The notes: a model not told the origin generated them from the letters alone. Positions 23,701 to 35,791 are shown, numbered from the stretch's first letter. The stretch: DNA of 64,000 nt from Hordeum vulgare subsp. vulgare (GCF_904849725.1 NC_058518.1:323910581-323974580); one strand, 5' to 3'. A program made the numbers and translations.

Positions 23701-24955
23701 TGTCCAAAGTCTTAGAAAAGAAATCATGCTTCCATGCAAATGGTCTAGACATGAATGAATGAGAAACACCAGAATCAAACAAAACTTTTTCAGGAAAATC
23801 ATTAACTAGGAGATTACCCATTATCACGTCTGTGGAGTTCTCTACTTCAGCTGCATTCACCATATTGACTCTCGCAGACCTGGGATAGAACTTCACCATA
23901 ACATTGCCTGGAGGCTTCCTTGGAGGAGGGGGCGGAAGACGCTGCTGAGTGGTGCACTTGTTGGAGTAGTGACCCTTCTCCCCACACTTGTGACAAGTAA
24001 CATCTGACAGCGGACGGAATTGCAGCTGAGAATTCCCTTGCTTCTGCTGCTGAAACCTCTGCTGGAAGGCTTGGTTGGGTGGGTGGGAAGAACCACGACC
24101 ACCTGACGGCTTGAACTGCCGAGTCTGCCGAGGAGGAGGAGACACCCAATATTTCTGCTGCTTCTGGACCACCTGAGTTGAGGGCGATGAGCTGGAATCC
24201 CTGAAACGCTTCCTAAAATTCTCCACCTTGAGCAAAGCTGCCTCAGCCCTAAGAGCAAAGTTATAGAACTTATCAAACTCATCGGGATCATGCAAGGCAA
24301 GGGCCAGCTGCAAGTCCTCTCTCAAACCACCTCTGAACTTATAGATCTTGCTCTTCTGATCTGGAATGTCCTGCAAAGCATATCGAGCCAACTCATGGAA
24401 CTCGACGTTGTACTTGTACACAGAGGATCCTCCTTGCTTCAAGTGTATGAAGTTCTCACGCATCTCTTCCACAAAGCTAGACGAGATATAATGAGACCTG
24501 AAATCTTTGCAGAAATCGTCCCAGCTGATCATTCTGCCTCCCGTGGAGTCTTTCAACTGATGCCACCATACTACTGCCCGACCCTTGAGCTGAAACGTTG
24601 CAAACTTTACGAAGTCCTCTGGACGGACATTGACGCACTCAAAGTGATTAATCATGTCCCGAATCCAGTCCTTAGTGTCGAATGGCTGGTCACAAGATGT
24701 GAAGGACTTCGACTCATTCGCCAGGAATTGATTCAAAGAAGCAGACTCATGACCACCATGGTTGAAATTGCCCTGGTGCTGATTGTTCCTCTTTTGCAAT
24801 AGCTGAATTAACATCTGGGTGTTAGCATTTGTTGCAGTCATCACCGCTTGCCATGGCTCTGCAGGAGGAGGTGGTGGCGGCGGAGGAGGCGGAGGGGGGG
24901 GTGGCGGAGCATCAGCACCCTCGTGACCCGGATTCTTGCGTGTTGGTGGAGCCAT
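20511..24955 (-). pseudogene. gag-pol polyprotein of chromovirus D, broken
   Basis: Gag starts at the ATG at 24955 (MAPPTRKNPG), followed by a run of about 20 Pro near 24860-24915, gag core (DDFCKDFRSHY, about 24510), CCHC knuckle CHKCGEKGHYSNKC near 23990, and protease with DSGVS in place of DSGAS near 23790; this part is open for 569 codons down to 23246. Frameshifts follow. RT keeps YLDD near 22825; RNase H 22440-22214; integrase 22000-20700. Integrase keeps MDFF and SSD, but the third catalytic residue is lost: GQVERVN reads GQVGRVN (Gly codon 21258-21260). The C-terminus has HPVAVLEVTER...FLKVQWSHH...ATWEHED, a chromodomain-like fold, intact to the TAG at 20511. It could not integrate on its own. 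Confidence 0.88.
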
Positions 24956-25692
24956 CCTGAAGACGGACAACACATTAGGCAAGAGAATAACATTCAAGGT
25001 AAAGCTGAATCAATAGGCAGAAGTATATGAACAAGAATATTTAGCAATCGCATTCGAACAATAATTAGTAAGAATTCTTCCTCAAAGTGACTACCGACAA
25101 CATCTGATTAAAGACCACTCGCAAACCAAGTATGAGCTAGAACTGCTCGTAACAAACGCATGACAGAGATTCCATCCGATATGTTCGTGGATATGATCGC
25201 ACGGGTTCGAGATTAGAGTAGCCATCCTGTGCAAGGCAGTGCGCACGACATACGAAGCATCCCCGAGTCGTAGAAATCTACAAGGACTCATAAGACGAAT
25301 GAGAAATCTACAAGGACTCGTAGAAATCTACACGGGTTCGAGATTAGAGTAGCCATCCTGTGCAAGGCAATGAGAACAAATGTAAGACGACCGTGAACAA
25401 ACGGACCCACTGAATGTCAAGTCCCAACCTCACATCATGCATCTGTAGGAAGATTGCCCTATAAGTCACTACCTGATATCCCACCTATGAATTCCCGAAA
25501 TATCTGGTCATGCAATCTGGTCCACGGATACAAGGAGTAATATGTCACACAACTCCTATACTAACGCGTCCAGTGTATCACATTCGTCAACACATAACCA
25601 GAATCTCGGAACTTCATCTATCACAGATCCTCGTAATCCCAACGATACGAAGTGTGGCGATACATCCGGAACTCTCTGAAACAGTACTAGGG
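24956..25692 (-). other. Leader of chromovirus D with 38-bp direct repeat
   Basis: Noncoding 5' leader upstream of gag. A 38-bp segment (starting ACGGGTTCGAGATTAGAG) occurs exactly at 25201-25238 and 25332-25369; between them AGAAATCTACAAGGACTC occurs twice (about 25272 and 25301). No PBS is found, so the true element start is missing. Confidence 0.65.
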
Positions 25693-27690
25693 AAGCGGGT
25701 TAAATTTGAACCGCAGCTGCCTTATAGTTTGCTCATGATTTTTTCCAAAAATAATTTCTAGGTACATAAATATCTATTTAATCAGATCAACATCAATATT
25801 CAGCCCTAGCTAGGAACGGTCATGCCCGTTGTTTTGACCGCATTTTGAAATGGGCACGAAAAATTCAATTTTTTTTGGAAAACCTTCGCATTGTGCCATT
25901 AAAAGTGAACAAGTTACCAAGAAAAATAATAAACTTGTAATGTGGTAATTATTTTTAAAATTTTTTCTCAGAAATGAGCTATCATGTGTGAAGATCAATT
26001 GCTTTCAAGCCAAAAGATCAATGTTATGGTAGCATTCATGGCATAGTTCGTTCAAATGGTCTAATATTGTGCATAAGGGTGCATATTGGAATGACAAACA
26101 ATGTTGCTTAAGGAAGTTTTCATTTTCCTTGTATGAAAAATTCATTTTCCATTTTTCAGGTGGCCAAAATGAGATTTTTTGTGAAGGACCTACCATATAT
26201 TTGTTGCCAAATTGAACCAAATCATTTTTCTAAAATACTATGCCATATTTAGTTGATTCAGTTGGAAGCGGGTCAAATTTGAACTGCAGCTGCATTATAG
26301 TTTGCTCTTTATTTTTCCCAAAAATCATTTATAGGTACAAACATATCTATCTAATCAGAGAAACACCAAAAGTTTTCCAGGATTCAACCACTAGTTAGGA
26401 ACGGTCATGCCCGCCGTTTTGACCGCATTTTGAAATGGGCATGAAAAATTCAAAAACAAATCAAAAAAATGAAAAACCTTTACATTGTGTCATTATATGT
26501 GACAAAGTTAGCAGGTAAAATAATAAACTTGTAATATGGCAATTATTTTTAAAAAGTGTTCTCCGAAATGAGTTATCATGTGTGAAGATTCATGGCTTTC
26601 AAGCCAAATGATCAATCTTATGGCCACATTTATGGCATAGTTTGTTCAAATGATATAATATTGTGTGTATGGGTGCATATTGGAATGGTAAACAATGTTG
26701 CATCAGGAATTTTTCATTTTTTTGGACAGACAAATCATTTTCCATTTTTCGAGTGCCCAAAATGAGTTTTTTGTGAAGGACTTACCATATATTTGTTGGA
26801 GGATTGTACCAAATAATTTTTCTAAAATACTAGTCCATATTAAATGTACAATTGATCGAATGTTTGGGTGCCAAAATCTTTGATCCACCTCTGATGAAAA
26901 AGACAAATTTTCATCGATTCCGTTGGAAGCGGGTCAAATCTGAAATGCAGCTGCATTATAGTTTGCTCTTTCTTTTTCCCAAAAATCATTTCTAGGTACA
27001 CAAGTATCTTTTTCATCATAGAAACACCGAAAGTTTTCCAAGATTCAACCACTAGCGAGGAATGGACATACCCGCCTTTTTGACTGCATTTTGAAATGGG
27101 CATGAAAAATTGAAAAAAAATCAAAAAATTGGAAAACCTTTGCATTGTGTCATTATATGTGACAAAGTTACCAGGTAAAATAATAACCTTGTAATACGAC
27201 AATTATTTTTAAAAAGAGTTCTCAAAAATGGGTTATCTTGTGTGGAGATTCATGGGTTTCAAGCCAAATGATCAATCTTATGGTCACATTCATGTGATAG
27301 TTTGTTCAAATGATGTATTATTGTGCATAAGGGTGCGTATTGGAATGTCAACAATGTTGCCTAAGTAAGTTTTCATTTTCTTTGGACGGAAAATACATTT
27401 TCCATTTTCTGAGTACCCAAAATGATTTTGTTTTGTGATGGATCTACCATATATTTGTTCTAAAATTGTACCAAATAACTTTTCTAAAATACTAGGCCAT
27501 ATTTAATGTACAATTGACAAAATGGTTGGGTGTTACAAGCTTTTATCCACCTCTCGTGAAAAAGACAAATTTATGTCGATTCAGTTGGAAGCGGGTTAAA
27601 TTTGAACTGTAGCTGCATTATAGTTTGCTCTTTATTTTTCCAAAAAATCATTTATAGGTACATAAGTATCTATTTAATCATAAATACATG
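25693..27690. repeat. Tandem array, period about 660 bp, three units plus a partial one
   Basis: Units begin at AAGCGGGT: 25693, 26266, 26927 and 27589 (spacings 573, 661, 662); the last is cut after about 100 bp. Each unit contains TTATAGTTTGCTC, GGTACATAAATATC-like, AACGGTCATGCCCG and GACCGCATTTTGAAATGGGC. No coding potential. Internal to CACTA 1. Confidence 0.85.
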
Positions 27691-28582
27691 GTGTGGTGGC
27701 TTGACGTCGAGGTTTGGATGGTGGTCGAGGGCCCCAACTCCAGAGCGCGTGAACTTGCATGCCAATCGCATGGTCACCGTCTGACCGTTGCGTTGCCATG
27801 CGTTCTGGGTGGAATAGGCATGTCTGGTGGGTTGGACAATCCCTCGGTAGGTGTCAGGAAGAAGAATACAACAGAAGAATCTCACGAGGAGACTGAACTA
27901 AGCTCAAACATGAATTAGCAGCCAAGTGTTTGATTAGCGGTGCGGGTAATGCATATAAACGATGGGCCTAAATTTTGGCTGAGGATGATCATCTACTAAG
28001 GAGACTCTCTTGGCAAAATTTTAGCTCAAATGGATGAACCTAGGTGGCACTTGCTTTGCAACGTAACACACTGTGCAGAAATATGGATGTTGAAGCTGGG
28101 ATCAAATGAATGAATGGATTGAGCTGAAATTTGGTGTATGATGTTAATTTGGGCATATGAAGGCACTGTAGAAAAATTATACCATTTGGACATGCCAAAG
28201 TGACACTTCTTTCACTATGTCCCTATCTGGACAAAAAATGGTAATTGAAACTGGGCTCACATAAATGATTGGATTGATGTGAAATTTGGAGGAATATGAT
28301 AATTTGGGCACGTTAAGACATTGTAAAAATTTCATAAAATTCAGATAACAAAAATTGTACTTCCTTCACAATGCTCTCTACCGAACAGAATATTGGGAAA
28401 AATATTAAGGGAAACTGGCTGAATTAAATGAGCTAAAATTTGGTGGAGTGAGGTTATATGGTCAATTTCTTTCTGTGGTAAATTTTCATCAACTAGAAAA
28501 GCAATATAAAATCTAGTTGCTTCACAAATTGAAAATATTACGAGAAACTCATCAGGATATTCCTAAAAGATTGGATGATGAG
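27691..28582. repeat. CACTA 1 interior with diverged ~155-bp tandem repeats (left part)
   Basis: From about 27900 on, TTCACA-type anchors recur at 28055, 28211, 28365 and 28521 (spacing 154-156), accompanied by GAGCTGAAATTTGG variants at 28121, 28276 and 28430. Gypsy B landed in this array; it continues at 38857. 27691-27900 has no recognisable feature. Confidence 0.7.
28578..28582. other. Target site duplication ATGAG, left copy
   Basis: ATGAG before 28583 is repeated at 38852-38856 after the other LTR; it fixes the ends of gypsy B. Confidence 0.92.
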
Positions 28583-30104
28583 TGATACGTCCATTTTGCA
28601 TCATGCTTTCATGTTGATATTTATTGCTTTTTGGGCTGTTATATTACTTTGTGGTACCATATTTATGCCTTTTCTCTCTTATTTTGCAAGGTTTATTTGA
28701 AGTGGTAGAATTCAGGCAGCTGGAATTCTGGACTGGAAAAGGAGCAAATCTTTGTCCACTATTCTGCACATCTCCAAATGCCCTAAAAAGTTACGTGGAA
28801 TTTTTTGGGATTATATAAAAAATACTGGGCGAAAGAAGTACCGAAGGGGGCTAGCAGGGCGCCACAAGCCCTGCCACCACCACCCCCTTGGTGGCGGTTG
28901 GCAAGCTTGTGGGCTCCCTGACGGCCCACTAGCCCCCCTCTTTTGTTATATGAAGGGGTTCGTTCCAAAAAAAAATCAATCGGGAGCTTTTTCGTGGTTT
29001 CGCCGCTGCCACGAGGTGGAACTTGAGCAGATCCAATCTAGAGCTCCGGCAGGACGATCCTGCCAGGGAAACTTCCCTCCCGGAGGGGGAAATCATCGCC
29101 ATCGTCATCACCAACACTCCTCTCATCGGAGGGGAGGCATCTTCATCAACATCTTCATCAGCACCATCTCCTCTCCAAACCCTAGTTCACCTCTTGTAAC
29201 CAATCTCCGTCTCACGACTCCGATTGGTACTTGTAAGGTTACTAGTAGTGTTGATTACTCTTTGTAGTTGATGCTAGTTGGATTACTTGGTGGAAGAGTT
29301 TATGTTCAGATCCTTGATGCTATTCATTACACCTCTGATATTATGATTATGCTTTGTGAGTAGTTACTTTAGTTCCCGAGGACATGGGATAAGTCATGCT
29401 GATAATAGTCATGTGAATTTGATATTCGTTCGGTATTTTGATATGATGTATGTTGTCTTTTCCTCTAGTGGTGTTATGTGAACGTCGACTACATAACACT
29501 TCACCATACTTGGGCCTAGAGGAAGGCATTGGGGAGTAGTAAGTAGATGATGGGTTGCTGGAGTGACAGAAGCTTAAACCCGAGTCTATGCGTTGCTTCG
29601 TAAGGGGCTGATTTGGATCCACAAGTTTAATGCTATGGTTAGACGTTGTCTTAATTCTTCTTTCGTAGTTGTGGATGCTTGTGAGAGGGGTTAATCATAA
29701 GTGGGATGCTTGTCCAAGTAAGGGAAGTACCGAAGCGCCGGTCCACCCACATATCAAACTATCAAAGTAACGAACGTGAATCATATGAACATGATGAAAC
29801 TAGCATGACAGAAATTCCCATGTGTCCTCGGGAGCGTTTTCCTCCTATAAGACTTTGTTCAGGCTTGTACCTTGCTGCAAAAGGGATTGGGCCACTTGAT
29901 GCACCGTTGCTACTACTTGTTACTTGTTACTTTTCGCTTGCTACGTTTCACCTCACTACACCATCACTTGTTACCGCTACTTTCAGTGCTTGTAGTTATT
30001 ACCTTGCTGAAAACTGTTTACCAGAGCCCTCTGCTCCTCGTCGAGTTCGACACTCTTACTTACCGAAAGGACTACGATTGATCCCCTATACTTCTGGGTC
30101 ATCA
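28583..30104 (+). repeat. 5' LTR of gypsy B
   Basis: 1522 bp, TGATACGTCCATTTTGCATC to GGGTCATCA. Promoter region: a palindrome GCCACAAGC (28861) / GCTTGTGGGC (about 28904) with inner GCCACC / GGTGGC, then TTATATGAA (28946-28954) as the likely TATA box. Confidence 0.93.
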
Positions 30105-30115
30105 AGACACTTTTC

Positions 30116-30133
30116 TGGCACCGTTGCCGGGGA
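30116..30133 (+). other. Primer binding site of gypsy B (tRNA-Asp type)
   Basis: TGGCACCGTTGCCGGGGA, one change from TGGCGCCGTTGCCGGGGA, which is complementary to the 3' end of tRNA-Asp; 11 bases after the LTR end. Confidence 0.9.
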
Positions 30134-30210
30134 GTGAAGCGCCTTTGGTAAATGGAAATTGGTAAGGAAACATTTTTATACTATGCTGAAATTTGTTGTC
30201 ACTTGTCACT

Positions 30211-33200
30211 ATGGAAACTGTTCCTTTGAGGAGTTTGTTCGGGGTAACTTCACCACGAACGGAAGCACGAGGAGTTGTTCCTCAACCTGAGGTACCTACT
30301 GAAAATATCTTTTATGAAATTCCTTCGGGTATGCTTGAGAAACTGCTGGCTAATCCTTTTACAGGAGATGGATCTTCACATCCAGAGTTGCATCTAATCT
30401 ATGTAGATGAAGTTTGTGGTTTATTTAAGCTTGCAGGTTTGCGTGAGGATGAGGTAAAGAAGAAAGTCTTTCCTTTATCTTTGAAGGATAAGGCGTTGAC
30501 ATGGTATAGGCTATGTGATGATACTGGATCATGGGACTACAATCGGTTGAAATTGGAATTTCATCAAAAGTTTTATCCTATGCATTTAGTACATCGTGAT
30601 CGGAACTTCATTTATAACTTTTGGCCTCGTGACAGGGAAAGCATAGCTCAAGCTTGGGGGAGGCTTAAATCAATGCTATATTCATGCCCCAATCATGAGC
30701 TCTCGAGAGAAATCATCACTCAAAACTTTTATGCTCGGCTTTCTCATGAAGATCGTACCATGCTTGACACTTCTTGTACCGGTTCTTTTATGAAGAAGGA
30801 TATTGATCACAAGTGGAATTTATTGGAAAGAATCAAACGCAACTCTCAAGATTGGGAGTTGGAGGAAGGTAAGGAGTCAGGTATGAATTTCCAGTTTGAT
30901 TGCGTTAAATCTTTTGTTGAGACAAACACTTTTAGAGATTTTAGCGCTAAGTATGGACTTGACTCTGAGATAGTAGCTTCTCTATGTGAATCTTTTGCTG
31001 CTCATGTTGATCTTCCCAAAGAGAAGTGGTTTAAATATCATCCTCCTGTAGAAAGCAACATAGTCAAAAGCAATCTAGTTGAGGAGAAAGTCATTGCTTT
31101 TAGTGATCCTGTTGTTCCTTGTGCTTACACTGAGAAACCACCATACCCTGCTAGGATAAAGGATTATTCTAAAGCTCCAACTGCGATACATAGGGGTTAC
31201 ATTAGACCACTTGCACCCCCTGAGGAGATTAGAGTTGAACCTAGTGTTGCTATTATCAAAGATCTCTTAGCCGAAGACATAGATGGGCATGTTATGAAAT
31301 TCTGTGAGGACTCCGCTAGAATTGCTAAACCTCACGCGAAAGACAAATATGGACCTGTAGTTGGCCTGCCCGTTGTTTCTGTCAAGATAGGAGATCACTC
31401 TTACCATGGTTTATGTGATATGGGAGCTAGTGTTAGTGCAATACTCCGTGATCTATATGATGAAATCAAAGATGAGATTGCACCTGCTGACTTAGAACCC
31501 ATTGATGTCACTATTACGCTAGCTAATAGAGACACTATCTGCCCTCTGGGAATTGTGAGAGACGTAGAAGTCTTGTGTGGTAAGACGAAGTATCCTACTA
31601 ATTTCCTCATCCTTGGTACTGCACAAGATAGCTTTTGTCCCATCATATTCGGTAGACCCTTTCTCAACACTATCAATGCTCACATTGATTGCATTAAGTA
31701 GACCGTCACTGTTAGTTTCGAGGGTGTGTCTCATGAATTTAACTTCTCCAAGTTTGGAAGACAACCCCATGAAAAAGAGTCGTCTGGTAGGGATGAAATC
31801 ATTGCTCTTGCCTCTATTGCCGTACCTCCTACGGATCCTTTAGAGCAATATCTGCTTGAGCATGAAAATGATATGCATACGGAGGAAAGAGATGAGATAG
31901 ATAAAATTGTCTTAGAACAATATCCTATTCTCAAGAATAATCTGCCTGTTGAACTGCTTGGGGATCCTCCCCCACCAAAGGGTGATCCTGTGTTCGAGCT
32001 TAAACAGTTGCCTGATACTCTTAAGTATGCCTATCTTGATGAGAAGGAGATATATCCTGTTATTATTAGTGCTCTCCTCTCAGAGCACAAAGAGAAAAAG
32101 TTACTAAAAACTCTGAGGAAGCACCGTGCTGCTATTGGATATAATCTTGATGATCTTAAGGGTATTAGTCCTACTCTATGCCAACACAAGATTAAAACTG
32201 ATCTTGACTTCAAACCAGTTGCTGATCATCAAAGGAGATTGAATCCTAAGATGAAAGAGGTCGTTAGAAAAGAAATATTAAAGCTTCTGGAAGCAGGAAT
32301 CATTTATCCTGTTGCTCATAGTGATTGGGTAAGTCCAGTACATTGCGTACCTAAGAAGGGAGGTATCACCGTCGTTCCTAATGATAAGGATGAACTAATC
32401 CCACAAAGGATTATCACTGGCTATAGGATGGTGATAGACTTCCGGAAACTGAACAAGGCAACCAGGAAAGACCATTATCCTTTGCCGTTTATTGACCAAA
32501 TGCTAGAAAGGCTATCCAAACACACAGACTTCTGCTTTCTAGATGGTTATTCAGGTTTCTCGCAAATACTTGTTGCACAATCTGATCAGGAGAAAACCAC
32601 TTTCACCTGCCCCTTCGGTACCTTTGCCTATAGACGTATGCCTTTTGGCTTATGCAATGCACCTGCCACCTTTCAAAGATGTATGCTGGCTATATTCTCT
32701 GACTTTTGTGAAAAGATTGTCGAGGTTTTCATGGATGACTTCTCCATTTACGGGTCTTCCTTTGATGATTGCCTCAGCAACCTTGATCGAGTCTTACAGA
32801 GATGTGAAGATACCAACGTCGTCTTGAATTGGGAGAAGTGCCACTTTATGGTTAATGAAGGCATCGTCTTAGGACACAAAATTTCTGAAAGAGGCATTGA
32901 AGTTGATAAAGCTAAGGTTGATGCAATTGAGAAAATGCCTTGCCCCACAGATATCAGAGGTATAAGAAGTTTCCTAGGTCATGTTGGTTTCTATAGAAGG
33001 TTCATTAAAGACTTCTCTAAGATTTCTAGGCCTTTTACCAACCTCTTACAGAAGGATGTTCCTTTTGTTTTTGATGAGGATTGTGAGGAAGCTTTCGAAA
33101 TACTTAAGAAGGCTTTGATAACCGCACCTATTGTTCAACCACCTGACTAGAACTTGCCCTTTGAAATCATGTGCGATGCTAGTGATTATGCTGTTGGTGT

Positions 33201-34989
33201 TGTTCTAGGACAAAGAGTTGACAAGAAGTTGAATGTTATTCACTACGCTAGTAAAACTCTAGACAATGGCCAAAGAAACTATGCCACTATGGAAAAGGAG
33301 TTTTTAGCAGTCGTGTTCGCATGTGAAAAGTTCAGATCTTATATAGTTGATTACTAAGTCACTATTCACTCTGATCATGCTGCTATTAAGTACCTTATGG
33401 AGAAGAAGGACGCTAAGCCTAGGCTAATTAGATGGGTTCTCCTGCTATAGGAATTTGATTTGCATGTCGTTGACCGAAAGGGTGCTGATAACCCTGTAGC
33501 AGATAACTTGTCTAGGCTAGAGAATGTCCTTGATGACCCACTACCTATTCATGACAGCTTTCCTGATGAGCAACTAAATGTCATCCGCACTTCACATAGT
33601 GCACCATGGTATGCCGATTATGCAAACTATATCGTAGCCAAATACATACCACCCAGTTTCACCTATCAGCAAAAGAAGAAATTCTTCTTTGATTTGAGAC
33701 ACTACTTTTGCGATGATCCTCACCTTTATAAGGAAGGAGTAGATGGTGTTATTAGATGTTGTGTGCCTGAACATGAACAGGGACAGATCTTGCAGAAGTG
33801 TCATTCCGAAGCCTACGGAGGACACCACGCTGGAGATAGAACTGCCCACAAGGTATTGCAATCAGGTTTCTATTGGCCCACTCTCTTCAAGGATGCCTGT
33901 AAGTTTGTCTTGTCTTGTGACAAATGCCAAAGAATAGGGAACATCAGTAAGCGTCAGGAAATGCCTATGAACTATTCACTGGTCATTGGACCATTCGATG
34001 TCTGGGGCTTTGATTATATGGGACCCTTCCGGAGTTCCAATGGGTACACTCACATCTTAGTTGCTGTGGATTACGTCACTAAGTGGGTAGAAGCTATCCC
34101 CACTAAAAATGCTGATCACCACACCTCCATTAAGATGCTTAAAGAAGTCATTTTCCCAAGATTTGGAGTCCCTAGATATTTGATGACTCATGGCGGTTCA
34201 CACTTCATTCATGGTGTTTTCCGCAAGATGCTCGCTAAGTATGATGTCAACCATAGAGTTGCATCTCCTTATCATCCTCATTCTAGTGGTCAAGTGGAGT
34301 TGAGTAATAGGGAGATCAAATTGATCCTACAAAAGACCGTCAATAGACCTCGAAAGTATTGGTCTAGCAAACTTGACGATGCACTATGGGCTTATAGGAC
34401 TGCTTATAAGAATCCCATGGGCATGTCACCGTATAAAATGGTTTACGGTAAGGCCTGTCATTTACCTCTTGAGCTGGAATACAAAGCTTATTGGGCAATC
34501 AAAGAGCTCAACTTCGATTTCAAACTTGCCAGTGAGAAGCGGCTCTTTGATATCAGCTCATTAGATGAATGGAGGGCCCAGGCATATGAGAATGCCAAGT
34601 TGTTCAAGGAAAAGGTTAAAAGATGGCACGATAAACGAATATAGAAACGAGAGTTCAATGTAGGTGATTATGTCCTGCTATACAATTCTCGTTTGAGATT
34701 CTTCACAGGCAAGCTTCTCTCTAAATGGGAAGGTCCTTACGTTATCGAGGAAGAATATCGTTCCGGTGCCATCAAAATCTATAACACGGAAGGAAATTTT
34801 CCTAGAGTGGTAAATGGGCAAAGAATCAAGCATTACATCTCTGGTACTCCCATAAATGTTGAGACCAATATCATCAATGTCATAACTCCACAGGAGCACA
34901 TAAGGGATGTTTATCAGCCTGTTTCAGACCCTGAAAACGAAGAGGTATCTGTTTTGGTAAGAAATTGGACTCCGATGCTTTTCCAATAG
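30211..34989 (+). pseudogene. gag-pro-pol of gypsy B: one frame, five in-frame stops, no frameshift
   Basis: A single frame of 1592 codons from the ATG at 30211 to the TAG ending at 34989. Gag core LTWYRLCDD...FHQKFYP near 30495-30590; no CCHC knuckle seen. Protease CDMGAS with its Asp at 31417-31419. RT with FMDD at 32728-32739. RNase H CDASDYAVG, MEKEF, HSDH at about 33170-33390. Integrase with Asp 34012-34014, a second catalytic position changed from Asp to His (THGG, codon 34189-34191) and Glu in GQVELSN. In-frame stops: TAG 31699, TAG 33148, TAA 33355, TAG 33448, TAG 34642. Otherwise well preserved, so inactivation is recent. Confidence 0.92.
30650..30663 (+). other. PPT-like motif inside gag of gypsy B
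   Basis: AAGCTTGGGGGAGG, matching 13 of 14 bases of the terminal PPT, here encoding part of QAWGRLK in gag. See also 35825 and 37315. Confidence 0.5.
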
Positions 34990-35049
34990 GAAATTTCCTC
35001 CGTTTTGGAATTTTTGGAAAATTAGAAAAATAAAAAGCAGTCTGGAGAG

Positions 35050-35200
35050 TGCACGAGGCGGCCACAAGCTTGGAAGCCGCCACCTACCCCCTGGTGGCGA
35101 AGGGAGGGCTTGTGGGCACCATGTGTGCCTCCTGGACTCCGTTTTCTCGCGGAGCACTCCTTCTATTCTAGAAAAAATCAATATATATTCACCCGAAGGT
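35050..35200 (+). promoter_or_regulatory. LTR-promoter-like block before ORF3 of gypsy B
   Basis: GCCACAAGC at about 35059, GCCGCCACC, CCCCCTGGTGGCG and GGGCTTGTGGGC at about 35107, then ATATATATTC-type TATA at about 35178-35188. The same ordered words occur in the element's own LTR (28861-28954). It could drive a separate transcript for ORF3, or be a fossil of an inserted LTR piece. Confidence 0.5.
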
Positions 35201-35272
35201 TTTGATCTCCGTATCGCGTAGTTTTCCTGTGTTTTCGTTTCGAGCCTGTTTCTGTGACAAATCTAGATCATC

Positions 35273-35791
35273 ATGACTTCCCCAAACGCTCCTACGGACA
35301 AAATCTTTGAGAAGGTCATCAATCCCTACCTCACGGAAGTGCTGAAACACCCTCAATCTATCAAGATGAGCGAGGGGATGTTGCACATCCGTGATGTTGA
35401 GGGGCCTAAGAAGACCGGAAGCGTGGAGACGAGGCTCGAAGCAATGGAGCAACAAGTCTTCAAGTGCCAAGGGATGGTGGAGCATGGACTCAACGCCAAC
35501 CACATGATGATCACGGAGTTCACTAGCAATCACAAGATGGATGCCATTGACATTGGGAAACACCTCTCCAGGCTCTATGACAGGGTTGATCAACTTCAGG
35601 GCCAGATCTATGACCTGCAAAATCAAAACTGTGAGTATGAGTACAGATTTAAATCAATAAGGTTGGCTGCAGATTTGAGGATTCCGGTGACTCGTTCATC
35701 CTGCCATGATGGAGCACCTATGCCTTGGAAGACGGAGGATCAGACTACTCCAACAACTCCACCACCATCACCGCCAAAGGAAGACAACTAA
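35273..35791 (+). CDS. ORF3 of gypsy B: 172-residue protein of unknown function
   Basis: Intact ATG-to-TAA frame 283 bp after the end of pol, in the position where Athila elements carry an extra (often called env-like) ORF. Residues 1-50 contain TDKIFEKVINPYLTEVL; residues 50-125 are charged and heptad-like (ETRLEAMEQQVF, LYDRVDQLQGQIYDLQNQ), likely coiled coil; the end is Pro/Thr-rich (PTTPPPSPPKEDN). No signal peptide and no membrane segment, so an envelope role is not supported. It stayed open although pol has five stops. Function unknown; a nucleic-acid or Gag partner role would be a guess. Confidence 0.6.
   Translation: MTSPNAPTDKIFEKVINPYLTEVLKHPQSIKMSEGMLHIRDVEGPKKTGSVETRLEAMEQQVFKCQGMVEHGLNANHMMITEFTSNHKMDAIDIGKHLSRLYDRVDQLQGQIYDLQNQNCEYEYRFKSIRLAADLRIPVTRSSCHDGAPMPWKTEDQTTPTTPPPSPPKEDN

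Larger units (their letters stand above)
16352..25692 (-). mobile_element. Truncated gypsy chromovirus D (Tekay/Del-like)
   Basis: Minus-strand element: 3' LTR 16352-20474 (with a LARD LTR inside), PPT, hairpin, gag-pol 20511-24955, leader to about 25692. The LTR has the form TGTAAC...GTTACA. No PBS and no second LTR are present on the right; the sequence changes to the CACTA tandem array at about 25693, so the 5' LTR was lost. The gag start MAPPTRKNPG and the C-terminal chromodomain-like tail support a Tekay/Del chromovirus. Confidence 0.8.

Noticed and set aside
24290..24802. 170-codon open frame on the + strand
   Set aside because: Antisense to gag of chromovirus D, which has clear domains on the minus strand.
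25693..27690. CRISPR-like array of spaced repeats
   Set aside because: Units are 660 bp and similar throughout, with no short repeat and unique spacer pattern; plant nuclear DNA.
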